DNA from: Psychrobacter nivimaris
GTDB lineage: Bacteria; Pseudomonadota; Gammaproteobacteria; Pseudomonadales; Moraxellaceae
DNA: 64,000 nucleotides
Assembly: GCF_009812035.1 (NCBI RefSeq)
Contig: NZ_VZIZ01000015.1
Span: forward strand, 62,001-126,000
Direction of reading: 5' to 3'
Notes under the pieces: model-generated
Database searches by the model: none
What the model was told of the DNA's origin: nothing
The model's input: only the letters and a program-made list of their open reading frames with translations
In this document: positions 33,793 through 43,708 of the stretch, piece after piece
How positions within the stretch are numbered: the stretch's first letter is position 1
How the letters are laid out: each line of letters opens with the position of its first letter
Translations under genes and position numbers: made by a program

Positions 33793-35160
33793 ATGGTTTT
33801 TCCATTGTCTTTCAAAGATTTTAAAAGCTACAGCTTACGTTTAGGCATACTTGCCCTCCCTATCTTAATTACTCAGTTTTGCCAAGCCGCACTTGGCGTG
33901 GTTGATGCCATCATGGCAGGTCAAGTTTCGGCGCTTGATTTGGCGGCGGTAGCCGTTGGCTCTGGTATTTGGCTACCATTGTTTTTATTGGCCACAGGTG
34001 TGCTTATCGCAACCACACCTCTAATTGGTGAAGCGATTGGTCAAGACCAGCACGGCCAAGTACCCCATATCACGCAGCAGTCCTTATGGACCGCAGGTGT
34101 CATTGGCATTATCGGTTTTATCATTGTTAATTTGGCTCCCCATGTTCTTGGCATTATGGGTGTCCCAGAAAACATTCAGCCGATAGCAACGCAATATTTA
34201 CATGGTGTCTCATTTGGTTTCCCAGCGCTCGCTGTATATGCCGTTCTACGCAGTTATTGTGAGGCATTGGGTCGTCCTGAGCCCGTGACTGTCATCAGTA
34301 TCATTGGCCTACTCGCAGATATTCCTTTGAACTATATTTTTATTCATGGGTTATTTGGCATGCCAGAAATGGGCGGTGCAGGCTGCGGGGTGGCGACAGC
34401 ATTGGTGTTATGGATAAATGTCCTATTGCTTGCGGCCTATACTAGCTTCACGAAACGTCGCGAATTTGTAAGTACGCGATTTTTTTATGGCTTTTCTAGT
34501 CCCAATCGTACACAGATAAAAAAGCTGTTAAAACTTGGCATTCCTATTGGTATCTCTATTTTCTTCGAAGCCAGTTTATTTAGCTTAGGCGCACTCGTCA
34601 TTAGCCCATTGGGTGAGCTAGCAACAGCATCGCATCAAGTGGCACTGTCAGTGACCTCACAGCTATTTATGATACCGATATCTGTTGCCATGGCGCTCAC
34701 TATCATGGTCTCCAATCGGTTTGGCCAAAAAAACCTATTAGCACTTCGCCAAGTGCAAGCTACTGGACTGGTATGGACCGTATTGATCGCTTTGACCTGC
34801 ATGCTTGGGATATGGCTATTCAGACCAGAACTGGCAGCAGCATTCACGGATAACCCAGAAGTTAGAGCACAGTCTATGCATTTGCTGATCTTTGCGCTTG
34901 CTTATCAATTATTTGATGGCTGGCAAGTTAACGTCGCTGGTATATTGCGCGGCATGCAAGACACCACCATACCGATGTGGGTAACGCTCTTCTGCTATTG
35001 GTTAGTTGCCCTACCACTTGGCGTCTATCTGGTGCGTTTCACTGACGTTGGTGCACAAGGGTTTTGGATGGCGTTGATTACAGGTTTATTCTTATCATCT
35101 ATTTTACTTACTTTGCGTCTACGCTATCAGCAAAAACGCTTAACTGTGCTATGGGGTTAA
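33793..35160 (+). CDS. MATE-family multidrug/cation antiporter (NorM-like)
   Basis: About 455 residues with some twelve hydrophobic helices in two related halves. LRLGILALPILITQFCQAALGVVDAIMAGQVSALDLAAV shows the classic MATE helix 1-2 region with the 'P..L.Q....' pattern and the conserved acidic residue, and the second half has LKLGIPIGISIFFEASLFSLGALVISPLGELATASHQVAL. The family exports drugs and metabolites in exchange for Na+ or H+ at the inner membrane. A TTG at 33784 is in frame but ATG 33793 is preferred. It is monocistronic, with no terminator hairpin seen after it. Substrate unknown. Confidence 0.93.
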   Translation: MVFPLSFKDFKSYSLRLGILALPILITQFCQAALGVVDAIMAGQVSALDLAAVAVGSGIWLPLFLLATGVLIATTPLIGEAIGQDQHGQVPHITQQSLWTAGVIGIIGFIIVNLAPHVLGIMGVPENIQPIATQYLHGVSFGFPALAVYAVLRSYCEALGRPEPVTVISIIGLLADIPLNYIFIHGLFGMPEMGGAGCGVATALVLWINVLLLAAYTSFTKRREFVSTRFFYGFSSPNRTQIKKLLKLGIPIGISIFFEASLFSLGALVISPLGELATASHQVALSVTSQLFMIPISVAMALTIMVSNRFGQKNLLALRQVQATGLVWTVLIALTCMLGIWLFRPELAAAFTDNPEVRAQSMHLLIFALAYQLFDGWQVNVAGILRGMQDTTIPMWVTLFCYWLVALPLGVYLVRFTDVGAQGFWMALITGLFLSSILLTLRLRYQQKRLTVLWG

Positions 35161-35400
35161 GCCAATTGCTGATGGATTTCATTTTATAATCATTGTTAGC
35201 GTCATTTGATCATACAGACTATGAAAAATCGTAGATATTTTCTTACTAAAAAGAAGGCTTACGTCAAAATATGTAAAAATTCTCAGTTAACAACTGTACA
35301 TTGATTGCTCATTGCCCTGAATCTAGGTATCATTAGCAATTAATTAGACAATATTTAGTTACACTATTTCTCGAATTTAGTACAAGGCCAGATAAAAACT

Positions 35401-35823
35401 ATGGATATTGAAAAAATACGCACCCTCATCGCCCTTATGGAAGAAAGTGAACTGGTTAATTTAGAAATCAGTTCTGACGACGAGCATATTAGCTTAACTC
35501 GTCACTATGACGCGCCTGTGCCAACTATGATGGCTGCCCCAGCTGCGAGCGCTGCCGCTGTTGAAGGCAAACCTGCAGAAAAAGCGGGTAGCGTTGAGTC
35601 TTCACCAATGGTTGGTGTTTTCTATTCAGCACCAAGTCCTAATGACCCACCATTTGTAAAAGTCGGTCAAAAGGTTCAGGCAGGTGATACTTTAGGTATC
35701 ATCGAAGCTATGAAAATCATGAACCCGCTTGAAGCGACTCAAAGTGGTATTGTTGACGAAATCTTGGTAGATAACTCTGAAGTCGTACAGTTCGGTCAAC
35801 CTGTCATACGCTATAAAGCGTAA
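35401..35823 (+). CDS. accB: Biotin carboxyl carrier protein of acetyl-CoA carboxylase
   Basis: 140 residues. The N-terminal helix MDIEKIRTLIALMEESELVNLEI is followed by an Ala-rich linker and the lipoyl/biotinyl domain, with EAMKIMN carrying the biotinylated Lys105. It carries CO2 between biotin carboxylase (AccC, next gene) and carboxyltransferase in malonyl-CoA synthesis, the first step of fatty acid synthesis. AccC follows after 125 bases on the same strand, the usual accBC order. Confidence 0.97.
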   Translation: MDIEKIRTLIALMEESELVNLEISSDDEHISLTRHYDAPVPTMMAAPAASAAAVEGKPAEKAGSVESSPMVGVFYSAPSPNDPPFVKVGQKVQAGDTLGIIEAMKIMNPLEATQSGIVDEILVDNSEVVQFGQPVIRYKA

Positions 35824-35948
35824 CGATATTTGCCATACTTTATTTCATTATGGCTGACTTTTGGTATATATACCGCGTCAATGCTAAACAACCTGATGCT
35901 ATGTATCGAAACTCAGTCAATGACTGACGCTTCGACAAGGATGAACCC

Positions 35949-37310
35949 ATGATAAAAAAATTGCTCATTGCCAACAGAGGTGAAATTGCCCTGCGCATCG
36001 TCCGCGCCTGTAAAGCGCTAGGTATCGAAACGGTAGGTGTCTACTCTACTGCTGATGCTAACTTGATGCACTTGCGCTTTGTTGATGAGGCAATTTGTAT
36101 TGGCAAGCCTAATGCTAACCAAAGCTACCTTGATATCAATACCATCTTAACTGCTGCTGAAATCACTGGTGCAGATGCTATCCATCCCGGTTATGGCTTT
36201 TTGTCTGAGAATGCTGAATTTGCTGAACAAGTAGAAGAAGCAGGATTGACCTTCGTTGGTCCTAATGCTGATCATATTCGCCTCATGGGCAACAAAGTTT
36301 CTGCCATCAACGCCATGAAAAAAGCGGGCGTACCAACCGTACCTGGTTCAGTTGGCGCTGTGACCCTGCATAATGCTGAAGAGCAAGCCCGCAATATCGG
36401 TTTCCCACTATTGATTAAAGCGGCTTCTGGCGGCGGTGGACGCGGTATGCGTGTGGTTGAACGCTTTGACGAACTAATTGGTCAAGTACAAGCGGCCAAA
36501 CAAGAAGCTGAGCTCTGGTTCGGTGACGACACTGTCTATATGGAGCGCTATCTACAAAACCCGCGCCACGTAGAAGTACAGGTGTTAGGTGATGGTAATG
36601 GTAATGCTATCCATCTATATGACCGTGATTGCTCATTGCAGCGTCGCCATCAAAAAGTGCTAGAAGAAGCACCTGCACCTGACATCCCAGATGATGTACG
36701 TGAGCCAATCTTAAAGGCGTGTGTAAAAGCGTGTGAGCTTGTTAAGTATCGCGGTGCTGGTACGTTTGAATTCTTGTTTGAAAATAACGAGTTTTTCTTT
36801 ATTGAAATGAACACTCGTGTACAGGTTGAGCATCCAGTGACTGAGATGATTACTGGTATTGATGTTGTCGTCGAACAGCTCAAAATTGCTGCTGGTTACG
36901 GCCTGTCTTATCGCCAAAGCGAGATTGAGATCCAAGGTCATGCGATCGAATGTCGTATCAATGCCGAAGATGCAGCAACTTTCGTACCGTGTCCAGGTAC
37001 TATCAGTCAATTGTTCACACCAAGTGGTTCTGGTATTCGCTTTGACTCGCATCTATACCCTGGCTATGAGATACCGACCTATTATGATTCATTAATTGGC
37101 AAGCTTATCTGTCACGGACAAACTCGTCAGCAAGCCATTGCTAAGACAGTACATGCCCTTGATGAGCTGATTATCGAAGGTATCAAAACCAATATTCCTT
37201 TACATCGTGATGTGATTTTAGCGGATGATAACTTTACTCGTGAAGCGCAAAATATTCACTATCTCGAAAGAGAGCTGCTGACTGCGAATAAAGCTAAAAA
37301 AGACTCGTAG
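35949..37310 (+). CDS. accC: Biotin carboxylase subunit of acetyl-CoA carboxylase
   Basis: 453-residue ATP-grasp enzyme (E. coli 449). [21 protein letters not shown] at the start, [15 protein letters not shown], the glycine-rich ATP loop [42 protein letters not shown] (in parts), [16 protein letters not shown] with catalytic residues, and [10 protein letters not shown] are all intact. It carboxylates the biotin on AccB using ATP and bicarbonate. Downstream is a 17-bp stem terminator. Confidence 0.97.
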   Translation: MIKKLLIANRGEIALRIVRACKALGIETVGVYSTADANLMHLRFVDEAICIGKPNANQSYLDINTILTAAEITGADAIHPGYGFLSENAEFAEQVEEAGLTFVGPNADHIRLMGNKVSAINAMKKAGVPTVPGSVGAVTLHNAEEQARNIGFPLLIKAASGGGGRGMRVVERFDELIGQVQAAKQEAELWFGDDTVYMERYLQNPRHVEVQVLGDGNGNAIHLYDRDCSLQRRHQKVLEEAPAPDIPDDVREPILKACVKACELVKYRGAGTFEFLFENNEFFFIEMNTRVQVEHPVTEMITGIDVVVEQLKIAAGYGLSYRQSEIEIQGHAIECRINAEDAATFVPCPGTISQLFTPSGSGIRFDSHLYPGYEIPTYYDSLIGKLICHGQTRQQAIAKTVHALDELIIEGIKTNIPLHRDVILADDNFTREAQNIHYLERELLTANKAKKDS

Positions 37311-37352
37311 GCTAAAATACTTATAGAGTTCGCTAAGTTTAATTAAAACAGC

Positions 37353-37390
37353 ACATAAAAAACCGCTATTAATATAGCGGTTTTTTATGT
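37353..37390. terminator. Strong intrinsic terminator after accBC
   Basis: A perfect stem of 17 bp (37353-37369 with 37374-37390) around a 4-nt loop, with six T in the right arm and six A in the left, so it can end accC (+) and the convergent hypothetical gene (-). Confidence 0.9.
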
Positions 37391-37437
37391 CATCAATAAG
37401 CTGTCAATCATACATAAAGTACAACGAGCATATCTAA

Positions 37438-38073
37438 TTATGGCAACACTCTATTGAAGTTCATAAAGCATTCGTTACCATCAGGGTCAGCGCACCATTG
37501 CATCTGATTACCATCATGATTGATAAATGCAATTAACGCTTCATCAGTCTGATCGATCTGATTACCTGAGCAGTCTACTTCATTATTATCATAAACGGTC
37601 TTAATCGCAATAACTGGCAGCCCTTCTTCACGATGGGTAACCAGATATCGGCCGTATGTCCATTCTTTGCCGCTGACAGACCACATCTCATTATCCGCAC
37701 CAAAGTTATATAGCTCACGGCACTGGTTAGACTTACCAACTGACGCAAGTAAGTTTTTGCTAGTAGTTGGTTGAATGTTTAGAACCCGCTTTTCATTTTG
37801 AGTCAGTACGCCACCGTCCATGCCCGTCATTACCTTAGGCTCTACACTGCTAGGCTGTTGCGCACTATCTGACGCCGACTGATTAGCTTCCGCTTCCTTG
37901 GTCATCATAGCGTGAGTAGAATGAGCGCTGCTGTCCAAGTCTATTTCCCACTGTCCGGCAATGGCTGGACTAATATGAGTGGTAATGGTCGGCTTGGTAA
38001 TAGCCTCACCGTTCGCAGGCAACGAGGCTAGAATAGATGCCAGTGTGAATGAAGCAAATGAGATAGGTTCCAT
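37438..38073 (-). CDS. Probable exported protein of unknown function
   Basis: 211 residues. The N-terminus MEPISFASFTLASILASLPANGEA is mildly hydrophobic and may be a weak signal peptide, though it lacks positive charges. Residues 40-110 are low-complexity, rich in Ser, Thr and Ala. The C-terminal ~95 residues form a compact domain with an acidic, Cys-bearing pattern: NQCRELYNFG, WTYGRYLV, IKTVYDNNEVDCSG and MQWCADPDGNECFMNFNRVLP, with four or five cysteines that could pair outside the cytoplasm. I recall similar C-terminal domains in Acinetobacter hypotheticals but no function. AAGGTTAATT precedes the ATG. Confidence 0.7.
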   Translation of the reverse strand: MEPISFASFTLASILASLPANGEAITKPTITTHISPAIAGQWEIDLDSSAHSTHAMMTKEAEANQSASDSAQQPSSVEPKVMTGMDGGVLTQNEKRVLNIQPTTSKNLLASVGKSNQCRELYNFGADNEMWSVSGKEWTYGRYLVTHREEGLPVIAIKTVYDNNEVDCSGNQIDQTDEALIAFINHDGNQMQWCADPDGNECFMNFNRVLP

Positions 38074-38290
38074 AATTAACCTTTTATTTATAATATTTTA
38101 ATATATACATTAGCGTAAGTCTTAGACACCAAAAACACAAGTAACATTATGCTATTGCTCATAAACCTATAGTTGGAATTTCATAGGTATTTATAGCAAA
38201 AAATAACGCCATCGCTTTACTTGCTAGAGACAAGGAGCGATGACGTTATTAGCATACAGAATTTTGCGTGATATTAATGACTACTTAATA

Positions 38291-40075
38291 CTAAGCAGCT
38301 TCTGTATTTAGCGCTTGAGCAAAAGCTGATAACGCCCCTTTTAGCATGGCTGATACCGTACTGCTACAAGTACCGATGCCAGAGTATACCTCGCCATCGA
38401 CATTAAGCTGTATATAAGCAGCAGCATTGGCATTGGTTTTGTTATCACTATTGGTATCATCATCGATACCATTACCGCTATTATGATGCGGATTAATCGC
38501 ATGCTCTGCATAGTTAATAATATGTAGTGATTTGCCCGTATGCTGTGCAAGTCCGTCAATAAACGATGATAATGGGCCGTTACCCGTGCCATCAATATCG
38601 ATGGTATCGCTATTCATTTGTACTTGACCACTAAAGTAAACCGCGCCGCCTTTATTGTTGACGCTATAGTCTAGCAGCTCAAACTTGCCTTGCTGCAAGT
38701 AAGTATCTTCAAAGGTCTGCAAGATTTCATCATTCTGCAATTCTCGTGCAGCCGCTTCAGCTTGCTTTTGTACCACACGGCTAAAGTCAATTTGCATCCA
38801 ACGTGGTAAGTTGAAACCGTAGTTACGCTGCAAGATATATGCGACGCCGCCTTTGCCTGACTGGCTATTGATACGTACTACATCTTGGTAGCTACGCCCA
38901 ATATGCGCAGGATCGATAGGTAGATAAGCCACGTCCCAGACGTTGTCTGTTTCGCTCTGATTGCTTTCATTGTAATCGAGAGATTTTTTGATAGCATCTT
39001 GATGTGAGCCACTAAATGCCGTAAAGACCAACTCGCCTACATAAGGATGACGTGGGTGCAATGGTAAGTTATTGCATTCGCTCACCACCTGTACGATTTC
39101 ACTCATATTGCTAAAATCAAGCTCAGGATCGATACCTTGGCTAAACAAGTTCATGGCCATGACCATGATATCCATGTTACCTGTACGCTCACCGTTACCA
39201 AGCAATGTGCCTTCGATACGATCCGCACCTGCAAGCACACCCAATTCAGCTGCCGCTACCGCACAGCCACGGTCATTATGAGTATGCAAGCTCACAATCA
39301 CGTGCTCACGCTGCGCTAAATTGCGGCAGAAGTACTCTACTTGATCAGCAAAGACATTGGGCATAGAAGCCTCAACCGTCGCTGGCAAGTTAAAAATAAC
39401 TTCCTGACCCTGCTGTGGTTGCCACACGTCACATACTGCATCGCAAACCTCTACGGCATATTCAGTTTCTGTCTGGCTAAAGCTCTCTGGCGAGTACTGA
39501 AACACCCAATCTGTCTCAGGGTACTTTGCTGCATATTCTTGCAATAGCTTAGCACCTGCAATAGCAATCTCTTTGATTTCAGCTTTATCTTTGCCATAGA
39601 CTTTTTCGCGTTGTACACGGCTGGTCGAGTTATAAACATGGACAACCGCACGTTTAGCACCTTTTAATGATTCAAAAGTACGGGCAATCAAATGCTCGCG
39701 CGCTTGTACCAATACTTGTAGCGTTACATCTTCAGGTACGTGGTTTTCTTCGATAAGCTTACGAGCAAAGTCAAATTCTACCTGCGCCGCTGATGGAAAA
39801 CCAATCTCAATCTCTTTAAAACCAACATCTACTAAAGTCTTAAAGAAGCGCATTTTTTGTTCAATGGTCATCGGATCAATCAGTGCTTGGTTACCGTCAC
39901 GCAGATCCACACTTGCCCATATCGGTGACTTCTCAATTGTCTTGCTTGGCCAAGTACGATCTGGCAGCGATGGCGCAAATGCAAATGGACGGTATTTACG
40001 GAAGTCAAAAGCGGCACTTTTTGGTGTGATCTTTGCAGTCCCTGTGGCTGCAGTGTGCGTGGCTTGGTCAGACAT
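38291..40075 (-). CDS. leuA: 2-isopropylmalate synthase
   Basis: About 594 residues, the longer type-2 LeuA form. ASVDLRDGNQALIDPM holds the metal-binding Asp of the TIM barrel, FKEIEIGFPSAAQVEFDF the substrate loop, VSLHTHNDRGCAVA the metal histidines, and LLGNGERTGNMD the family glycine loop. The C-terminal half is the leucine-sensing regulatory domain, with GTGNGPLSSFIDGL and GIGTCSSTVSAMLKGALSAF, interrupted by an Asn/Asp-rich insert of about 24 residues (nt 38430-38500). It condenses acetyl-CoA with 2-ketoisovalerate, the committed step of leucine synthesis. AAGGA seven bases upstream supports ATG 40075 rather than the TTG two codons earlier. It is divergent from an Lrp-type regulator. 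Confidence 0.95.
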   Translation of the reverse strand: MSDQATHTAATGTAKITPKSAAFDFRKYRPFAFAPSLPDRTWPSKTIEKSPIWASVDLRDGNQALIDPMTIEQKMRFFKTLVDVGFKEIEIGFPSAAQVEFDFARKLIEENHVPEDVTLQVLVQAREHLIARTFESLKGAKRAVVHVYNSTSRVQREKVYGKDKAEIKEIAIAGAKLLQEYAAKYPETDWVFQYSPESFSQTETEYAVEVCDAVCDVWQPQQGQEVIFNLPATVEASMPNVFADQVEYFCRNLAQREHVIVSLHTHNDRGCAVAAAELGVLAGADRIEGTLLGNGERTGNMDIMVMAMNLFSQGIDPELDFSNMSEIVQVVSECNNLPLHPRHPYVGELVFTAFSGSHQDAIKKSLDYNESNQSETDNVWDVAYLPIDPAHIGRSYQDVVRINSQSGKGGVAYILQRNYGFNLPRWMQIDFSRVVQKQAEAAARELQNDEILQTFEDTYLQQGKFELLDYSVNNKGGAVYFSGQVQMNSDTIDIDGTGNGPLSSFIDGLAQHTGKSLHIINYAEHAINPHHNSGNGIDDDTNSDNKTNANAAAYIQLNVDGEVYSGIGTCSSTVSAMLKGALSAFAQALNTEAA

Positions 40076-40296
40076 AATCAATCCTTAGATGATATGGTTA
40101 TTTATATATTTAGCTAGGCGATTAGCTGTTGATTAGATCAGTATTTATCATACGAGATAACTAGTGTTCATACCATAATAATATCAAAGTTTAACAGAGA
40201 GAAACCTGCTTTCTTTTACTTTATTTTCTGTTATTTTAGTGGAAAAACACAATTTAGACATTATAATCGAATTAATTCACTATTAAGGCTTGAGAA

Positions 40297-40785
40297 ATGC
40301 CAGACAATTATATTGATAGTACAGGAACTGCAGATATAGACGAGATAGATAAACAGTTGCTACGCTTACTGCAAACGCAGGCGCGCATGAGTATTACTGA
40401 ACTTGCTGAACGCGTCCACCTGTCTGCCACCCCTTGCGCACGTCGTATCAAACGCTTAGAGGATGCGAACATTATCACTGGCTACCATACCAAAACCGAT
40501 GCGCAAAAACTTGGCTATCCGCTAGCCGTGTTTATCGCTATTAGTATGGATCAACATACAGCAGAACGTTTTGAGCAGTTTGAACGCAAAGTTCAGAGCT
40601 TTGAGGAAGTCATTAGCTGTAGTATTGTCACAGGACGCACGGAAGACTATCTGATTAAGGTCAGGGTACGTGATATGACACATTACGAAGAGTTTTTATT
40701 GCATCGCCTCAATCGTATCGAAGGCGTGGCCCAAGTTCATACCAGTTTTGAATTACGAGAAGTATTTAGCCGTAGCGTGGTTTAG
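40297..40785 (+). CDS. Lrp/AsnC-family transcriptional regulator
   Basis: 162 residues. An N-terminal winged helix-turn-helix (DIDEIDKQLLRLLQTQARMSITELAERVHLSATPCARRIKRLE in two blocks, about 13-55) is followed by the RAM effector domain (IAISMDQHTAERFEQFER, ISCSIVTGRTEDYLIKVRV). Lrp-type proteins sense leucine or other amino acids as octamers. Its start lies 221 bases from that of divergent leuA, so autoregulation and control of leuA is a reasonable inference. Its 3' end overlaps the convergent MFS gene by four bases. Confidence 0.92.
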   Translation: MPDNYIDSTGTADIDEIDKQLLRLLQTQARMSITELAERVHLSATPCARRIKRLEDANIITGYHTKTDAQKLGYPLAVFIAISMDQHTAERFEQFERKVQSFEEVISCSIVTGRTEDYLIKVRVRDMTHYEEFLLHRLNRIEGVAQVHTSFELREVFSRSVV

Positions 40786-42047
40786 ACGAGCTTAGCTGTC
40801 TTTGGCGACTGTCGACGAAACCATACCAATAGTACAAATCCGATCATTAATCCGATAGCAGCGACAAGCAACCCTGCATTGAAATTGCCATCTCTCCCTG
40901 CCAGTGCCACTGTCACCAAAGGTCCCAAAAACTGCCCCAATGCATAAGCCAACGTTGCCAAAGCAATCAGTAAATTAGAATAGGCAGGATTGATGTTTTT
41001 AAACAGCGTCAGTGTCATCGATACCATACCGACGAAGGTCAATCCCAAAATCGCAGCATTGCCATATAATCCAAATGCACCATCAAACCATATCGGCAAG
41101 CACATCCCAAATGCTTGCAATACCGTCAGCCCCATTAAGGTTTTTATCTCACCGATACGTTTGGCAAGCGCGCCCCATAGGGGGTTTGACAACATCGCAA
41201 AAATACCAACGACCAACCAAATCATGAGTCCAGCATACGTCTGTGTTGTTAGACGTTGTGCTGCCATAACGGGTAAAAAAGTTGCTGAGCTGATATAACC
41301 AAACCCTGCCAGTACGTAGCTGACGAAAAGTAAAGTAAGCGCTTTATGGTGTCCAGAAATTGCTTCGTATAAGGAGCGTTTAAAGTTTACATAGGTCTGG
41401 TGCACTGACACGTGTTGTTTGGCATCAATCTGCTGTGAATCAACAGCCCGTACTTGTCTTGGCTTTATCGCATACAGTAGCCATACAAGCGGCAAACTGG
41501 TGACACCTGCGACTAGCCAAATTACATCGAAGTGATAGCCTAGTTTTAATAGCCACCACGTCACGATGGCAGAGGCGCTAATGCCAACGCCAATACCTGC
41601 ATAATGGACTGCTGACAATACAGAACGGCGCTCAGGGCTGAGGGTTTGAATCACAAATGATGAGCTTAGAATCATCGCCACGCCACTTGCAATGCCTGCA
41701 ATTAAGCGAATGATATACCATAGCGTGAGCGACATATTTGGTATGACGAGTAACATCGTGGTGACAACACTGATAATCGCCCACAGCGTCATCGCCTGCC
41801 ATGTCGAGCGCTGAGGCACAAACATAGCGATAAGAGCGCCAATAAAGTAACCGATATAATTGATTGATGCCAACCAGCCTGCAATCGTCGTTGATAACGA
41901 CAATTGCACCATAATATCAGGTAAGGTGGCGGTAAACAGGAAGCGTCCATAACCCATGACGACTGCCATGCAGTACATACCGATACAGGCAATGGCAGCT
42001 TCGTTGGTAATCATCGGGATCATACGGCTTTTAAAAGCAGTCATCAT
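40782..42047 (-). CDS. MFS transporter, YbfB/YjiJ type
   Basis: About 421 residues with twelve predicted membrane helices. MAVVMGYGRFLFTATLPDIM in helix 1 is the hallmark of the YbfB/YjiJ group, WLASINYIGYFIGAL is helix 2, and RLIAGIASGVAMILSSSFV helix 4-5. Substrate unknown; members are annotated as sugar or general exporters without strong data. The start is taken as ATG 42047; an in-frame TTG at 42080 has a poorly spaced AAAGGA. It could be co-transcribed with the upstream ABC1-kinase gene (about 130 bases apart). Confidence 0.85.
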   Translation of the reverse strand: MMTAFKSRMIPMITNEAAIACIGMYCMAVVMGYGRFLFTATLPDIMVQLSLSTTIAGWLASINYIGYFIGALIAMFVPQRSTWQAMTLWAIISVVTTMLLVIPNMSLTLWYIIRLIAGIASGVAMILSSSFVIQTLSPERRSVLSAVHYAGIGVGISASAIVTWWLLKLGYHFDVIWLVAGVTSLPLVWLLYAIKPRQVRAVDSQQIDAKQHVSVHQTYVNFKRSLYEAISGHHKALTLLFVSYVLAGFGYISSATFLPVMAAQRLTTQTYAGLMIWLVVGIFAMLSNPLWGALAKRIGEIKTLMGLTVLQAFGMCLPIWFDGAFGLYGNAAILGLTFVGMVSMTLTLFKNINPAYSNLLIALATLAYALGQFLGPLVTVALAGRDGNFNAGLLVAAIGLMIGFVLLVWFRRQSPKTAKLV

Positions 42048-42175
42048 GACAGAGCCATTTTTGTGGCAATTAGCACACAATCCTTTGTGTTAGACAGTCA
42101 AAAGCAGTAATAAATAAACGCAGAAATAGAGAAGTTATTAGATATATTAGGCCAGCATAAAGTTATTAGCGAAAA

Positions 42176-43519
42176 CTATGATACGTCTAACGCTGGTGTC
42201 TCTACTGTATCCTGCCCTAGCATTTGCACCCGCTGATCGCTAAACATATCCATATCTGGAGCTAGCGTACGCATAAACCGATCAAAATACAACATCTGTT
42301 TGGTCAATAGAGCGAAGTCTCGTGGGAAATGGATGCCATGACGTTTGCCAACCTCAACAATCTCAAGCATCATTTTATTCAGCTCATCGGCTTGCTCTTT
42401 ACTATTGAAAGGTACACCGCTCGTAAAGGTCTTATCTTCTGCCATGATGGTTGTCATCATACGCTGCAAATCATTCCCCAATGCAGCCACATCGACTTTA
42501 TTGCCACCATGTGTCATTTCCATATCAATCATATGGCGAGCCATGGCTTGATAGTCGCTGTCTTGCATGGCTTGCATCATGCCCATGCACGCACGCCAGC
42601 TCTCAGCTTTGAGTTTACCGACAATACCAAAATCCAAAAATCCAATACGACCATCAGTCAATAGCATCAAATTACCAGCGTGTAAATCCGCATGGAAACT
42701 ATTGCATAACATGAGACTGGCAAACCATGTATTTAAAGTGTCTGCCATGACTTGTGCAGGATCAGCACAGTATTGGCGCATGAGCGACTCATCGACCATA
42801 GAGACGCCATATAGACGGCTCATCGTCAGTACACGCTTGGTGGTAAGATCCTCATAGACGGTTGGTGCAACGACACGAGTATTGCCTGATACCGCTAAGA
42901 ACTGCTGAAAATCGCGAATATTCTGTGCTTCAGCGATAAAGTCAGTCTCGGCAAGCATACGCAAACGAATCTCATCGATAATCGGCGCAATACTCGCAAA
43001 TTTCATCGATGGCATCAGTATTTCAAGTAGCTTAGTTACGCCATGCAATACACCCAAGTCGGTCTGCATGATGGTTTCGACGCCAGGCTTTTGTACCTTT
43101 AGCACCACTTCGTTACCATTGTGCAGACGAGCTGCATGCACTTGAGCGATAGAAGCTGATGCTAGTGGCTCTGAGTCAATATGAGCAAACGTATCATCAA
43201 GGGTCATGTCATCAGTCGCCAGCTCTTCTTTTAGCACTTGCTCGATATAAGCATAAGACAATGGCGTGGTTTGATCCAAGCAACTCTGGAATGCCTTAAC
43301 ATAATCACGTGGAAACAATGACGGTGTACTGGCGATAAATTGACCGATTTTGACATAAGTCGTGCCTAACTGCTCAAAAGTTTCTTTGAGTAGCATCGCG
43401 TCAGGTTTCTCACCTTTTGCCACTCTTAGCGCAGACAGACCTGCCACGCTCGCTGTTTGGCGAACACGGTTCATGACATTAAAAGTATGCTTTAATAAAT
43501 GCGGACGATGAATTTTCAT
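42176..43519 (-). CDS. ABC1/ADCK-family atypical kinase (UbiB-like)
   Basis: About 447 residues. The family KxGQ motif occurs as YVKIGQFIASTPSLFP, followed by DTTPLSYAYI-like spacing (QTTPLS), EPLASASIAQVHAA with the Ala-rich nucleotide loop, VVLKVQKPG with the ATP-binding lysine, HADLHAGNL as catalytic loop and FLDFGIVGKL as the metal motif. UbiB assists ubiquinone synthesis as an ATPase; this gene is not next to ubiE/ubiJ, so it may be a second paralogue with a lipid or quinone-related role. ATG 43519 is preferred over the TTG at 43528. No C-terminal membrane helices of the UbiB kind are obvious. Confidence 0.88.
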   Translation of the reverse strand: MKIHRPHLLKHTFNVMNRVRQTASVAGLSALRVAKGEKPDAMLLKETFEQLGTTYVKIGQFIASTPSLFPRDYVKAFQSCLDQTTPLSYAYIEQVLKEELATDDMTLDDTFAHIDSEPLASASIAQVHAARLHNGNEVVLKVQKPGVETIMQTDLGVLHGVTKLLEILMPSMKFASIAPIIDEIRLRMLAETDFIAEAQNIRDFQQFLAVSGNTRVVAPTVYEDLTTKRVLTMSRLYGVSMVDESLMRQYCADPAQVMADTLNTWFASLMLCNSFHADLHAGNLMLLTDGRIGFLDFGIVGKLKAESWRACMGMMQAMQDSDYQAMARHMIDMEMTHGGNKVDVAALGNDLQRMMTTIMAEDKTFTSGVPFNSKEQADELNKMMLEIVEVGKRHGIHFPRDFALLTKQMLYFDRFMRTLAPDMDMFSDQRVQMLGQDTVETPALDVS

Positions 43520-43600
43520 AAAAAACAACTATGGTAATAAGAAGAATGTTTGAAGATAGGCAATACAATATAAAAATGCGTTAAAATCAGATTACTCAGT

Positions 43601-43708
43601 TATAGTAGGTTCAATATAATTTGGATACAAGGAAGGCGAGTGAAAGTACTACAAGTCGTAGACTAAGCAAGCCTGACACCGTATCCAATTTATAGAGAGT
43701 TGACTATA
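43601..43708. mobile_element. MITE-like element with 28-bp imperfect terminal inverted repeats
   Basis: 108 bases: a left arm 43601-43628 and right arm 43681-43708 that match as inverted repeats at 21 of 28 positions (both outer ends TATAGT, both inner ends TTGGATAC), around a 52-bp centre. No coding capacity. The right arm runs into the 3' end of moeB and provides its last five sense codons and stop. I recall similar sequences as a dispersed intergenic repeat in Psychrobacter, but that is memory, not a search. No other copy was seen in this window. Confidence 0.65.
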
